DNA of 64,000 nucleotides from Ralstonia sp. RRA (lineage in GTDB: Bacteria; Pseudomonadota; Gammaproteobacteria; Burkholderiales; Burkholderiaceae): assembly GCF_037023145.1 (NCBI RefSeq), contig NZ_CP146092.1:1550001-1614000 (forward strand), given 5' to 3'. Below, in pieces: positions 40,514-49,538 of this stretch; positions within the stretch are counted from its first letter, which is position 1; each line of letters starts with the position of its first letter. The notes beneath the pieces are model-generated. The model was not told where the DNA came from, did not search any database, and saw nothing but the letters and a program-made list of their open reading frames with translations. A program made the translations under genes and the position numbers.

Positions 40514-42376
40514 ATGGACGGCATGGAACCTCGGCAGCAAAAGTTCTCGATCTGGTATGGCGTCGTGGCGATGTTGACCATACTCGCCATCCAGACCTTG
40601 TTCCTCTCCGATCAGGTTGAGACACTGCCTTACAGCGATTTCAAAGTGCTGTTGAAGGCGGGCAAGATCAAGGATGTTTCCGTTGGCGAACAGGACATCA
40701 CCGGCACGTTCATCACGGAAGGCGTTGACGCGCTCCTATCAAAGCCGCAGGTCGAAGACATCCACCGCGCAGGTAAAGGTGATCATGCCTTCCTGACGCT
40801 ACGTGTGACCGATCCGACGCTCGTTCAGGAACTGGAGGCCGCCAAGGTGCGCTTTGTTGGTCGCCCTGACAACAAGTGGCTGGGGTCGCTCCTGTCGTGG
40901 GTGGTGCCTGCGCTGATCATCTTGGCCCTGTGGAGTTTCCTCATCAAGCGCATTGGCGGCGCTGCCGGCGGGCTGATGGAGATCGGAAAAAGCAAAGCCA
41001 AGGTCTACATGCAGAAAGAAACCGGCGTGACCTTTGCCGATGTTGCCGGCATTGACGAAGCCAAGGAAGAGCTGTCTGAGATCGTGAGCTTTCTGAAGGA
41101 TCCCCTGCGGTACCAGCGCCTGGGTGGCCGGATTCCCAAAGGGGTCTTGCTGGTGGGGGCGCCCGGCACCGGCAAAACGCTGCTTGCCAAGGCCGTGGCC
41201 GGTGAAGCGGCCGTCCCCTTCTTCAGCATGAGCGGTTCCGATTTTGTCGAGATGTTTGTGGGCGTGGGTGCCGCGCGGGTGCGTGACCTGTTCAGCCAGG
41301 CCGAGACCATGGCGCCTTGCATCATCTTCATTGACGAACTCGATGCCCTGGGCAGAACCCGGGCGCTGAGCATGGTCGGCGGCAACGAAGAACGCGAGCA
41401 GACCCTGAACCAGCTCCTGGTGGAGATGGACGGCTTTGACAGCAACAAGGGCGTCATCATCATGGCGGCGACCAACCGCCCCGAGATTCTTGACCCGGCG
41501 CTGCTGCGCCCCGGCCGCTTTGACCGTCACATCGCACTGGACCGGCCAGACCTCAAGGGGCGCGAGCAGATCCTTCGGGTTCACGTCAAGAACGTCACGC
41601 TCGGCAGCGATGTGGACTTGAACAAGATCGCCGCCCGCACGCCCGGCTTCGCGGGGGCGGATCTGGCCAACCTCGTCAACGAAGCGGCGCTGCTGGCGGC
41701 CCGCAAAGGCAAGTCGGCGGTCGAGACAGCAGACTTTGACGAAGCGCTGGACCGCATCGTCGGCGGGCTCGAAAAGAAGAACCGCGTGATGAACGCCAAG
41801 GAAAAAGAAACCATCGCCTACCACGAGGCGGGGCACGCCATCATTGCCGAGCATCGCCCCCTGGCGGACCGCGTGTCGAAGGTGTCCATCATCCCCAGAG
41901 GCATTGCTGCGCTGGGCTACACGCAGCAAACGCCCACGGAAGACCGTTATCTGCTCAAGCGCAGCGAGCTGCTCGACCGGCTTGACGTGTTGCTGGGTGG
42001 CTATGTGGCCGAGCAGATCGTCTATGGCGATGTCTCCACCGGCGCACAGAACGATCTGCAGCGCGCCACCGACATGGCCCGCCAGATGGTCACCCAATTT
42101 GGCATGAGCCAACAGCTTGGCCTGGCGACCTACGAAGACGCCCCGAACCCCCTCTTTGCGGGCACGGGATGGGCACGGCGCGAACACAAGGACTACAGCG
42201 AGAACACCGCGCAGTTGATCGACACCGAGGTGCGCAACGTGCTGGCCGAGGCAAGCAACCGCGTGACAGCCACATTGAAGGGGCAGCACACCAAGCTCGA
42301 AACGCTGGCCCGGCGGCTGCTCGAGAAGGAGGTGGTCGATCGGCAGGATCTGGACATGATCCTGGCCAACCCATGA
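40514..42376 (+). CDS. ftsH: ATP-dependent zinc metalloprotease FtsH (accessory copy)
   Basis: About 620 residues. Two N-terminal membrane helices flank a periplasmic domain (residues about 13-31 and 125-143). AAA+ motifs: [21 protein letters not shown], and the second-region-of-homology Arg in RPGRFDR; zinc site HEAGH. A complete membrane protease/unfoldase. The start is uncertain: ATG 40514 and 40523 both fit, whereas the TTG at 40436 would add 26 unlikely residues. Extra FtsH copies occur in proteostasis islands; the location suggests quality control of membrane proteins under stress. Confidence 0.92.
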   Translation: MDGMEPRQQKFSIWYGVVAMLTILAIQTLFLSDQVETLPYSDFKVLLKAGKIKDVSVGEQDITGTFITEGVDALLSKPQVEDIHRAGKGDHAFLTLRVTDPTLVQELEAAKVRFVGRPDNKWLGSLLSWVVPALIILALWSFLIKRIGGAAGGLMEIGKSKAKVYMQKETGVTFADVAGIDEAKEELSEIVSFLKDPLRYQRLGGRIPKGVLLVGAPGTGKTLLAKAVAGEAAVPFFSMSGSDFVEMFVGVGAARVRDLFSQAETMAPCIIFIDELDALGRTRALSMVGGNEEREQTLNQLLVEMDGFDSNKGVIIMAATNRPEILDPALLRPGRFDRHIALDRPDLKGREQILRVHVKNVTLGSDVDLNKIAARTPGFAGADLANLVNEAALLAARKGKSAVETADFDEALDRIVGGLEKKNRVMNAKEKETIAYHEAGHAIIAEHRPLADRVSKVSIIPRGIAALGYTQQTPTEDRYLLKRSELLDRLDVLLGGYVAEQIVYGDVSTGAQNDLQRATDMARQMVTQFGMSQQLGLATYEDAPNPLFAGTGWARREHKDYSENTAQLIDTEVRNVLAEASNRVTATLKGQHTKLETLARRLLEKEVVDRQDLDMILANP

Positions 42377-42463
42377 CTGAACAGATCCAAGTCAAGACAC
42401 TGCGTGAACGATGTCAAGATCGGATGCGGGACCATTCAGCCGGACAGATGCAAGGAGGCCGGA

Positions 42464-43480
42464 ATGAGCACCGAAACACTGGCAAAAGAGGAGGTACGCT
42501 CCCTGCCGCTGGACCGTGGCTACGTGTTCACGGAAAGTGGAACGGGCCACAGGATCAACGCAGACGAGGCCATCGCGTGGCTCAGCCGCCCTCAAGGTGA
42601 CACCCCTGGATTTCTTTGGCTGCACTTCCGTGATGTGCCGACCGTACTGAGCGGTTGGCCAACCAAACTTGTGGCGCTGCCTCTGGGGTTCGGCGATGCC
42701 CTGCGGGAAGGTCTACGCTCGACCCGCATCGAACACGTTCATCAGAATCTCATTGCGGTTGTGAACGACGTCGATTACGACGTGGACCACAAAGGCCCGC
42801 CCAGCGTCGCGACGTTGTGGCTGAGTGTCGGCGTTCGGTGTCTGCTGAGCGTCAGCAGCCTTCCACCGCGTTCAGTTGACCAGTTGAGCCACGAAGTGGA
42901 GGCTGGCGGTAGTTTTCTCAGCCCGGCGGCACTCCTGATCCGACTGTTGCAAGAGCAGGCGGATGTCTTGCTGGGCATTGTGCGAAGTGCGACCCAAACG
43001 GCGAATGAAGTGGAAGCAGCCCTGCGCGTGGGGAATCTGCCAACGCACTCGAGCCTGGGCGGCATTCGTCGCGATCTCGTGAGCCTACGGCGCCTGCTGG
43101 CGCCGGAACCGGCAGCGCTGTTCCGGCTGGTCAATCGCCCTCCACGCTGGATGCGCGAGGAAGATGCGCAATCCCTGAGGCAATCGGCCGAGGAGTACTC
43201 CCTGGCGCTGCGGGACATGGCAGGCCTTCAAGAGCGGATTCAATTGATCGAAGGCGAGATCGCCGACAAGGTCGCCGAGCACACCAACCAGAGCGTGTGG
43301 GTGCTGACGGCGGTGACTGTGGTCGCCTTGCCGATCAATCTGGTCTCGGGGCTGCTGGGGATGAACATCGGCGGTATTCCGTTCCGAGGCGCACAGAACG
43401 GTTTCTGGATTGTCGCCCTACTATCACTCACGCTGACGAGCCTAAGTGCATGGCTCATCTTTCGGCGAAGACACAACTGA
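42464..43480 (+). CDS. CorA/ZntB-family divalent cation transporter
   Basis: 338 residues. A large cytoplasmic alpha/beta domain and long helices end in two membrane segments. The signature GMN is present in SGLLGMNIGGIP, followed by NGFWIVALLSLTLTSLSAWLIF. The SSLPPRSVDQLSHEVEAG and LLIRLLQEQADVL segments are closer to ZntB than to CorA. The ATG at 42464 follows AAGGAGGCCGGA. Its 3' end overlaps the convergent pfkB by 39 bp. Confidence 0.85.
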   Translation: MSTETLAKEEVRSLPLDRGYVFTESGTGHRINADEAIAWLSRPQGDTPGFLWLHFRDVPTVLSGWPTKLVALPLGFGDALREGLRSTRIEHVHQNLIAVVNDVDYDVDHKGPPSVATLWLSVGVRCLLSVSSLPPRSVDQLSHEVEAGGSFLSPAALLIRLLQEQADVLLGIVRSATQTANEVEAALRVGNLPTHSSLGGIRRDLVSLRRLLAPEPAALFRLVNRPPRWMREEDAQSLRQSAEEYSLALRDMAGLQERIQLIEGEIADKVAEHTNQSVWVLTAVTVVALPINLVSGLLGMNIGGIPFRGAQNGFWIVALLSLTLTSLSAWLIFRRRHN

Positions 43481-44419
43481 AGCAGCGCTCGACAGCAAAA
43501 CGCCCTGGTAGCACTGCTCGATCTCGGCGGCGCTACCCAGTTCGGTGCCGGCATGCCTCAGGGCGGCGCCAGCGGCGGCCACGCCGTACCGAAACGCCTG
43601 GCGCACGTCAGCCCCTCGATTCAGCGCCCACACCATTGCGCCCACGAAGCTATCGCCCGCGCCAATGGTGCTGTGAACTGACGTTGCGACGGGGCATGCA
43701 TGCGCCACGTCGTCCTGGGTCACCAGCATGGCTCCGCTCGCACCCAACGTGAGTGCAACGACATCGGCATGCCCTGCCCGGACAATCCCCCGGGCCGCCG
43801 CCAAACAATCGGCTTCCGTCTCCAGGGCCAGCCCAGTCAGTTGCCGGAGCTCGTTGAGACTCGGCTTGATCAGGTAGGGGGCGCTCGGCAGCGCAAGATG
43901 CAGCGCCGGCTCCGATGCATCCAGCACGACGCGGCTGCCGCGCGCCTTGGCCATTTGGATGACGCGCGCGTAAAAATCCTCAGGCACCCCGAGCGGCAGG
44001 CTTCCGCTCAGCACGAGGTAGCGCGGCGCCGGTTGCAGCGCATCGAGGCGGTCCAGGCAGTGCTGCCATTCCACCTCTGAGACGACTGGGCCGGGCATCA
44101 CGAATCGGAACTCGCGGTGGGTGGAGGTTTCCGTTACCGAGAAGTTCTCTCGGGTCTCGCCTTCGATCTGGAGCGGCTCGAACGGTAGGCCTTCGGCAGT
44201 CAACAGCCGCTCCAATCGTGCTGCCATGGGTCCACCGGCAAGATAGACGGCAAGGCAATCACCACCCAAACGATGTACGACACGGGCAACGTTGATGCCC
44301 CCTCCGCCCGGGTCGCAGCGCGCCGGGGCGCAGCGCATCTTGTGCGTATCCGTCATGCGTTCGACCGACGTGGCGATATCGATCGCTGGGTTGACGGTGA
44401 GCGTGACGATTTCCGCCAT
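43442..44419 (-). CDS. pfkB: PfkB-family 6-phosphofructokinase / hexose-phosphate kinase
   Basis: 325 residues. Ribokinase-fold motifs: N-terminal TLTVNPAIDIA, GGGGINVARVVHRLGG (first signature), SGSLPLGVP, and the catalytic STIGAGDSFVGAM with the base Asp. Closest in layout to E. coli PfkB and the tagatose-6-P/1-phosphofructokinase group, so the exact hexose phosphate is uncertain. The ATG at 44419 follows AGGAGGCTTGCC. PfkB is also a DosR-regulon member in mycobacteria. It may give glycolytic flux in an organism that otherwise lacks a normal PfkA. Confidence 0.9.
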   Translation of the reverse strand: MAEIVTLTVNPAIDIATSVERMTDTHKMRCAPARCDPGGGGINVARVVHRLGGDCLAVYLAGGPMAARLERLLTAEGLPFEPLQIEGETRENFSVTETSTHREFRFVMPGPVVSEVEWQHCLDRLDALQPAPRYLVLSGSLPLGVPEDFYARVIQMAKARGSRVVLDASEPALHLALPSAPYLIKPSLNELRQLTGLALETEADCLAAARGIVRAGHADVVALTLGASGAMLVTQDDVAHACPVATSVHSTIGAGDSFVGAMVWALNRGADVRQAFRYGVAAAGAALRHAGTELGSAAEIEQCYQGVLLSSAASVVSSPKDEPCT

Positions 44420-44582
44420 GGCAAGCCTCCTGAGGCGACGGTTGGCAGCACGACACTGCGCCACATCCACAACCGGTTCTTCCCGGCACGCAGTAGGCGA
44501 TCAACGTTTGATGCGCCACGAGATCACCTTCACCCATCATGCCAGCGCACAGGACGCAGATGGCATTGTTCATCCCAGGTGC

Positions 44583-45176
44583 CTACGATTCCTGCTTCGC
44601 ACCATGCAGCCAACGCCAGAGCAACAACCCACTGCCAGCCATGCCGCCCAGGTGAGCGAAGTGCGCGACGTTGCTTTGCATCTCGCTCACGCCGAGCGTC
44701 AGTTCGACGACTGCATAGAGTGTCGCGAACACCCAGGCCGGCATCGGGATGGGGGGAATCAACGGCACGATCGTCCGATTCGGGAACAGGACGGCATAGG
44801 CAAGAAGCAGCCCGAACACGCCTCCTGAAGCGCCAATCACCGGGCCCGCCGGCAGGATGCCCAGGATCGTACAAACGATCTGCGCGAAGGCGGCGCTCAA
44901 TATGCTGGACACATAAAGCAGCCAGGTGCGCATCGTGCCGAGCGTGTGTTCAACGTCACGCCCGAACATGTAGAGGCCAAGCATGTTCAACGCCAGATGT
45001 GCACCGTTTGCATGCAGGAATGCGTAGGTCAGTGGCTGCCATGGCATGAACACGCCATGGCTCCCGCCGGCCGATGCAGCCGGGGGCCACAGCGCGAACG
45101 CACGTATCAGCGCATCTCCTGCAAAGAGTTCCGCGACGAATACGACCACGTTGGCGAGGATGAGCAACTGGACCAT
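44583..45176 (-). CDS. Rhomboid-family intramembrane serine protease
   Basis: 197 residues with about six membrane helices. The catalytic Ser is in GASGGVFGLL and the His in HFAHLGG; HANGAHLALNMLGLYMFG supplies the typical HxxxN oxyanion helix. It cleaves membrane proteins within the bilayer; the target is unknown. An FNR-like promoter lies directly upstream, with a predicted leader of about 16 nt. Confidence 0.9.
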   Translation of the reverse strand: MVQLLILANVVVFVAELFAGDALIRAFALWPPAASAGGSHGVFMPWQPLTYAFLHANGAHLALNMLGLYMFGRDVEHTLGTMRTWLLYVSSILSAAFAQIVCTILGILPAGPVIGASGGVFGLLLAYAVLFPNRTIVPLIPPIPMPAWVFATLYAVVELTLGVSEMQSNVAHFAHLGGMAGSGLLLWRWLHGAKQES

Positions 45177-45199
45177 GGGAATCCCTCAGATCTCTTCCC

Positions 45200-45240
45200 A
45201 AGATACGGGTGCGTGCATTTGTGGAATTGATCTCGCGCAA
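45200..45240 (-). promoter_or_regulatory. FNR/ANR-like promoter of the rhomboid gene
   Basis: Box TTGATCTCGCGCAA at 45227-45240. After 21 bp comes the minus-strand -10 hexamer TATCTT (45205-45200), with a predicted start near 45193. Confidence 0.6.
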
Positions 45241-45284
45241 CTCGGCTTCACGGCCGCTCATAGCCTGCAAAAAAGAAACGTGAT

Positions 45285-45325
45285 TTGACGTACCGCAACA
45301 TCGATTCGCACGTAAATGAAACGAT
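45285..45325 (+). promoter_or_regulatory. Possible FNR-like promoter of polX
   Basis: Box TTGACGTACCGCAA at 45285-45298, nearly identical to the box at 62061-62074. After 21 bp comes AACGAT (45320-45325), a weak -10. The predicted start near 45333 gives a leader of about 78 nt. Confidence 0.4.
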
Positions 45326-45410
45326 GGGATCGTCACCGTCGTGTCTGCGTTTGGCTTGATGGCCCCGTACGACACGGGGGCGGTATCGTGCAAACAACCG
45401 AGGACATCAC

Positions 45411-47159
45411 ATGCCGCAAGTTGCTTCATCGCCAAACGTGGGCAACCAAGCCATCGCGGCGGTCTTCAACGAAATCGCCGATCTCCTTGAGGTTGAGGAG
45501 GCCAACCCCTTTCGTGTGCGCGCCTACCGCAATGCCGCGCGCGTCGTTGAGGGCATGACGGAAGGCGTTGACGTGATGCTGGCGCACGGGGCAGATCTGA
45601 CCGAACTGCCCGGTATCGGTACCGACCTTGCGGCAAAGATGCGGGAGATTGTTGAAACAGGCACCTGCGCCATGCTCGTCCGGGTACGTGGAGAGGTCCC
45701 GCAGTCCATGGTGCAGCTCCTTCAGTTGCCGGGGCTCGGCCCGAAGCGGGCCCGCATGCTGCAGCACGAACTGGGGATTACCACATTGGATGAACTGGCC
45801 AGGGCGGCGGCCACGCATCAGATTCGAGAACTGCCCGGCTTTGGCGCGCAGAGCGAGCTGCGCTTGCTGGAGGCCACCAATGCGCGCCTGGAGCGCCATC
45901 GACGCTACGGGCTTGTCGTCGCCAAACCATGCGCCGAAGCCCTGATGCGCTACCTGCAGGCAAGCGGCACGGTGGAGCAGCTTGTCATCGCGGGCAGCTA
46001 CCGCCGGGGGCTCGATACCGACGGCGATCTGGACTTGCTTGCCACGGCCCGACACCCCACCCGAGTCATCGAGTACTTTGTCCAATACCAAGAGGTCGCC
46101 AGCCGGATTTCAGCCGGAACAACCCGCGCCAGTGTCGTACTCAAGAACGGCATGCAGATCGATCTGCGGGTGGTGAAACCCGACGCCTTCGGGGCTGCAC
46201 TGGTGTATTTCACAGGCTCGAAGCCCCACAACATCGCGCTGCGCAAGATCGCGCAGGCACAAGGTCTGAAGATCAACGAATACGGTGTGTTTCGAGACAG
46301 CGAACGTATCGCCGGGCAAACCGAAGCGTCGGTCTACCGTGCGATCGGCCTACCGTGGATCTGCCCCGAACTCCGCGAGGACCAAGGCGAAATCGAGGCC
46401 GCACGCAAAGGCCGGCTACCGTCCCTCTTGGAAGAACACGACATCAAGGGCGATCTTCATGTCCATACAACTGCCAGCGATGGAACCGCCAGCCTGGAAG
46501 CCATGGCAGAACAGGCACGCCAACGAGGCCTTCAATACCTGGCAATTACCGATCACTCGCCGCGCATTGCCGTCACCCATGGATTGACAGCAGAACGCCT
46601 GGCCGCGCAGGCGGACGCCATCGATCGTTTCAACGCCGAACACAAAGGGTGGCCGGTGTTGCTCAAGGGCGTTGAGGTCGACATTCTCGAAGATGGCGCG
46701 TTGGACCTGCCTGACGCGGTGCTGGGGCGCCTGGATCTCGTCGTCGGCGCCGTCCATAGCCACTTCAACCTACCGATGGAGAAGCAGACTTCCCGCATCC
46801 TCCATGCAATCGATCACCCGCATTTCAGCATCCTGGCGCATCCACTGGGCCGCCTGATCGGCGAGCGCAATGCCTGCAATGTGGACCTGAAACGGGTGTT
46901 GAAAGCGATTGCCGCGCGCGGCTGCTACGTTGAGGCCAACGCCCAACCCGCACGTCTCGACCTATCCGACTACGGATGCCGTCTGGCGAAAACCGAAGGC
47001 GTACTGGTGAGCATCGCCTCGGATGCCCACAGCCCAGCCGACTTCGCGAACCTGTCGCTTGGCGTCACACAGGCGCGTCGGGGATGGCTCGAGCAGGCCG
47101 ACGTGCTCAACACCCGCCCGCTTGAATCGCTGCTCCCGCTGCTGAAACGGACCATGTAG
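45411..47159 (+). CDS. polX: Family X DNA polymerase with PHP domain (PolX)
   Basis: 582 residues: helix-hairpin-helix repeats (LPGIGTDLAAKM, LPGLGPKRARML), a nucleotidyltransferase with GSYRRGLDTDGDLDLL and a third Asp in MQIDLRVV, and a C-terminal PHP domain with HVHTTASDG, TDHSPR, AHPLGR and SIASDAHSP. The combination is that of bacterial PolX, a gap-filling repair polymerase with 3'-5' exonuclease. The ATG at 45411 follows GAGGACATCAC. Repair of damage during growth arrest is a sensible role. Confidence 0.93.
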   Translation: MPQVASSPNVGNQAIAAVFNEIADLLEVEEANPFRVRAYRNAARVVEGMTEGVDVMLAHGADLTELPGIGTDLAAKMREIVETGTCAMLVRVRGEVPQSMVQLLQLPGLGPKRARMLQHELGITTLDELARAAATHQIRELPGFGAQSELRLLEATNARLERHRRYGLVVAKPCAEALMRYLQASGTVEQLVIAGSYRRGLDTDGDLDLLATARHPTRVIEYFVQYQEVASRISAGTTRASVVLKNGMQIDLRVVKPDAFGAALVYFTGSKPHNIALRKIAQAQGLKINEYGVFRDSERIAGQTEASVYRAIGLPWICPELREDQGEIEAARKGRLPSLLEEHDIKGDLHVHTTASDGTASLEAMAEQARQRGLQYLAITDHSPRIAVTHGLTAERLAAQADAIDRFNAEHKGWPVLLKGVEVDILEDGALDLPDAVLGRLDLVVGAVHSHFNLPMEKQTSRILHAIDHPHFSILAHPLGRLIGERNACNVDLKRVLKAIAARGCYVEANAQPARLDLSDYGCRLAKTEGVLVSIASDAHSPADFANLSLGVTQARRGWLEQADVLNTRPLESLLPLLKRTM

Positions 47160-47240
47160 GCACACCGGCCCCGAGCGCATTTATCCAATGGGGCAAGCTT
47201 TGCTCACGATCAAAGCTGGATAGCCCGGAGGACTACCGCC

Positions 47241-47624
47241 ATGCATCAGACACGTTTCTGCACGACGTCTTGCCCGTGCCCGCGTGTTGCCTTCGATCCG
47301 ACTTGCCGGGAATCAACAGACGAGATCCTTCGCGCCTATGCGGTGCTCTTCTGGTTCAACCTGTATCTCAGGTGCCCGGAGTTTCCGTCGACTGACGGCA
47401 TGTTTCCGCGGCACCCCGAGGTTCGCCAAACCTATCTGCAGGTCCATGAGAGCGTTTTTTCGCACTGGGCAACGGCCGCCAACCGGATTGGGGTCACCAC
47501 CGCGCGGTTCCGGGAGGCCTGCGTGAACGTGCGTGCCTCGTGGATCGGCCCCAACGACCCGTTACGCGCCTGCCGATCGCGAGCCAGTGTGCTGTCCGAT
47601 TACCCTCAGCTCGATCTCGACTGA
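47241..47624 (+). CDS. Hypothetical protein with Cys-rich N-terminus
   Basis: 127 residues, not recognised. The start MHQTRFCTTSCPCPR has three closely spaced Cys that could bind metal; a helical part follows (STDEILRAYAVLFWFNLYLRCPEFP, VRQTYLQVHESVFSHWATAANRIG). The ATG at 47241 follows GGAGGACTACCGCC. The FNR-like sequence TTGCTCACGATCAA (47200-47213) lies only 27 bp before the ATG, too close for a class II activated promoter of this start. Confidence 0.6.
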   Translation: MHQTRFCTTSCPCPRVAFDPTCRESTDEILRAYAVLFWFNLYLRCPEFPSTDGMFPRHPEVRQTYLQVHESVFSHWATAANRIGVTTARFREACVNVRASWIGPNDPLRACRSRASVLSDYPQLDLD

Positions 47625-47670
47625 TGCCCCGTGCTCCCGCAGCAACGGATCGGCGTAAAGCATTGCCGAG

Positions 47671-47711
47671 TTGATCGCGATCAACGGTCCAGGGCTCCGG
47701 CCATCGAGAAT
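47671..47711 (+). promoter_or_regulatory. FNR/ANR promoter of the hibernation-factor gene
   Basis: Perfect box TTGATCGCGATCAA at 47671-47684. After 21 bp comes GAGAAT (47706-47711) as -10, with a predicted start near 47719 and a leader of about 87 nt. Confidence 0.78.
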
Positions 47712-47805
47712 GGTCTGGCTGGTGGCCGGATTCGATTTGCTTCACACAACGCGTTGGGCACACCAGTGTGTTCCGCATCCTTGCATTGCTTTACGGAGTC
47801 CAACT

Positions 47806-48153
47806 GTGTCCCTGCCGATCGATATCTCGTTTCAAGGCCTGCTTCACTCCAAAGCGGTAGAAGAGGCCGTGGTCAACCAGGCCAATCGCCTCACCCGCAT
47901 TCGCAACGACATCACCCGCTGCCGTGTCAGCCTAACCCTGGGTGCGAAGCATCAACACCAGGGCAAGCCCGTCGATGTCCATGTCGTGATCACCACGCCG
48001 CATCAGACGCATATTTCCAGCAAGACCTCGAACGAGGACGCTTACCTTGCGCTCAACGAGGCCTTCGCGCACGTAGAACGCATGCTGGTAGACGCCGCGC
48101 AGAAGCGCCAGCCGCACGCAGGTCAGCCCACCTGCCGGACAGAGGAAGCGTAG
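47806..48153 (+). CDS. hpf: Ribosome hibernation-promoting factor / sigma-54 modulation protein family
   Basis: 115 residues. The S30AE fold is seen in LPIDISFQGLLHSKAVEEAVVNQANRLTRI, CRVSLTLG, and the acidic helix NEDAYLALNEAFAHVERML. It is the short type without the C-terminal dimerisation domain of long HPF. It binds the ribosome decoding centre to store inactive ribosomes. The GTG at 47806 follows CGGAGTCCAACT; no upstream ATG fits. The perfect FNR-like box upstream implies induction when oxygen falls, as for the mycobacterial DosR-controlled hibernation protein. Confidence 0.88.
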   Translation: MSLPIDISFQGLLHSKAVEEAVVNQANRLTRIRNDITRCRVSLTLGAKHQHQGKPVDVHVVITTPHQTHISSKTSNEDAYLALNEAFAHVERMLVDAAQKRQPHAGQPTCRTEEA

Positions 48154-48209
48154 TACGTGCTGAAACGCTGTCGGCCAAGCCTCTGCGGCCTCTCCGGCGC
48201 CCTGCAGCG

Positions 48210-48956
48210 TTACTGCATATGCAGGCCGCCGTTGACCGCGAGGTTGGCCCCGGTCAAGTAGGCGGCGTCTTCGGTACAGAGAAATGCCACCAGGGCGGCC
48301 ACCTCTTCCGGCCGCCCAAGACGACCCAACGGAATCTGGGGAAGAATGCGCTGCTGCATGACGTCCTCCGGAATATCCCGCGTCATGCGCGTGGCAAGGT
48401 AGCCTGGCGATACCGTGTTGACGGTCACGCCCTTTGCCGCACACTCCAGCGCCAGCGCCTTGGTAAAGCCGTGTATCCCGGCCTTGGCTGCGGAATAGTT
48501 CGTCTGACCGAACGCCCCTTTTGATCCATTGACCGACGAGATATTGATGATGCGGCCCCAGCCGCGCGCAATCATGCCGTCATACAGCGGCTTGGTCATG
48601 TTGAAGACCGAATCCAGGTCGGTTGCCAGGACATGCCGCCAAGCCTCGAGCGTCATGCGCTTGAAGGTCACATCCTGCGTAATGCCGGCGTTATTCACCA
48701 GGATATCGACCGGGCCGACCTTCGCCACCACCTCCGCCGCGCATCGTTGGCAGGCCTCGTAGTCGGCCACGTCCACTGCGAATGCCTGGAAATCGCGGCC
48801 ATGGGTCTGCTGCTCCGCGAGCCACGCGCCCACATGCGGATTCCCCAGCGAATGCGTGACCGCCACCCGATGCCCCTGCGCGTGCAGGCGGACGGCGATG
48901 GCTTCACCCAAGCCGCCCATGCCACCGGTGATCAGCGCGATACGGTCTGTTGCCAT
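48210..48956 (-). CDS. phbB: Acetoacetyl-CoA reductase (NADPH)
   Basis: 248 residues, SDR family: the cofactor glycine motif reads TGGMGGLG, then NNAGITQD, Ser in NISSVNG and YSAAKAG (Tyr, Lys). Family features of PhaB/PhbB include FGQTNYSAAKAGIHGFTKALA and the end LTGANLAVNGGLHMQ. It makes (R)-3-hydroxybutyryl-CoA for the PhaC encoded at 29410. The ATG at 48956 follows GAGGCTGGC. Last gene of the nitroreductase, secreted-protein, phbB unit. Confidence 0.94.
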   Translation of the reverse strand: MATDRIALITGGMGGLGEAIAVRLHAQGHRVAVTHSLGNPHVGAWLAEQQTHGRDFQAFAVDVADYEACQRCAAEVVAKVGPVDILVNNAGITQDVTFKRMTLEAWRHVLATDLDSVFNMTKPLYDGMIARGWGRIINISSVNGSKGAFGQTNYSAAKAGIHGFTKALALECAAKGVTVNTVSPGYLATRMTRDIPEDVMQQRILPQIPLGRLGRPEEVAALVAFLCTEDAAYLTGANLAVNGGLHMQ

Positions 48957-49022
48957 GCCAGCCTCGTCTGTGTGTATGCATTGTTTGCAGGGCCCCCGCG
49001 GGCTGAGCCCTGGGGCCAACGG

Positions 49023-49529
49023 CTATCGCCCGGAAGGTGCGCGGACGCCGCGTTGAGCACATCCCTTCTTGCACAGGAGCCACTCCTCCTGCTCAGACTG
49101 CACAGGAAGCGAAACGACCATGTCAACCGGTTGCGCATTCACGCGCAGGGGGAACGTGCGCATTGCCTGCCCATACGTTGCCGTCAACTGGTAGCGCCCG
49201 CGCGGAAGCTTCATGTACAGCAGCGGGCCAGATGTGCGCAGGTGAAGCCGTAGCTTTCCGTGCTCGTCCACCACGGAGACATCGATGTCGGACAACGCCT
49301 CCCCTGTCTTTGCCGACACCACATTCAACCGGACGTTGAACCGGCTGGCCATCGCGTGCATGGCGTCTCGCTCGTCGCGCCCCACACCGCCCGAGACATA
49401 GGCGATCTCGTTCTGGAATCGAATCTCCAGCGTCGCACCGATGTCGGGTTCCGCCGCGATGACAGCCTGGCTCGCCAGCAGAAGCGTTGCCAGGCAGTAC
49501 TGTGGGAGAAGAAGGATGGCCCAGTTCAC
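49023..49529 (-). CDS. Secreted hypothetical protein
   Basis: 168 residues. The GTG at 49529 follows AGGGCGATCAA. A signal peptide (WAILLLPQYCLATLLLASQAVIA-AEP) is followed by a beta-rich domain like the carboxypeptidase-regulatory/CNA-B type (VSAKTGEALSDIDVSVVDEHGKLRLHLRTSGPLLYMKLPRGRYQLTA), with a Cys pair near the end (LLCKKGC). Likely periplasmic. Function unknown. It starts 9 bp after the nitroreductase stop. Confidence 0.68.
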   Translation of the reverse strand: MNWAILLLPQYCLATLLLASQAVIAAEPDIGATLEIRFQNEIAYVSGGVGRDERDAMHAMASRFNVRLNVVSAKTGEALSDIDVSVVDEHGKLRLHLRTSGPLLYMKLPRGRYQLTATYGQAMRTFPLRVNAQPVDMVVSLPVQSEQEEWLLCKKGCAQRGVRAPSGR

Positions 49530-49538
49530 TTGATCGCC

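Noticed and set aside
44500..44512. ATCAACGTTTGAT between the rhomboid and pfkB genes
   Set aside because: The half-sites face outward and the spacing differs from TTGAT-N4-ATCAA, so it is not an FNR box.
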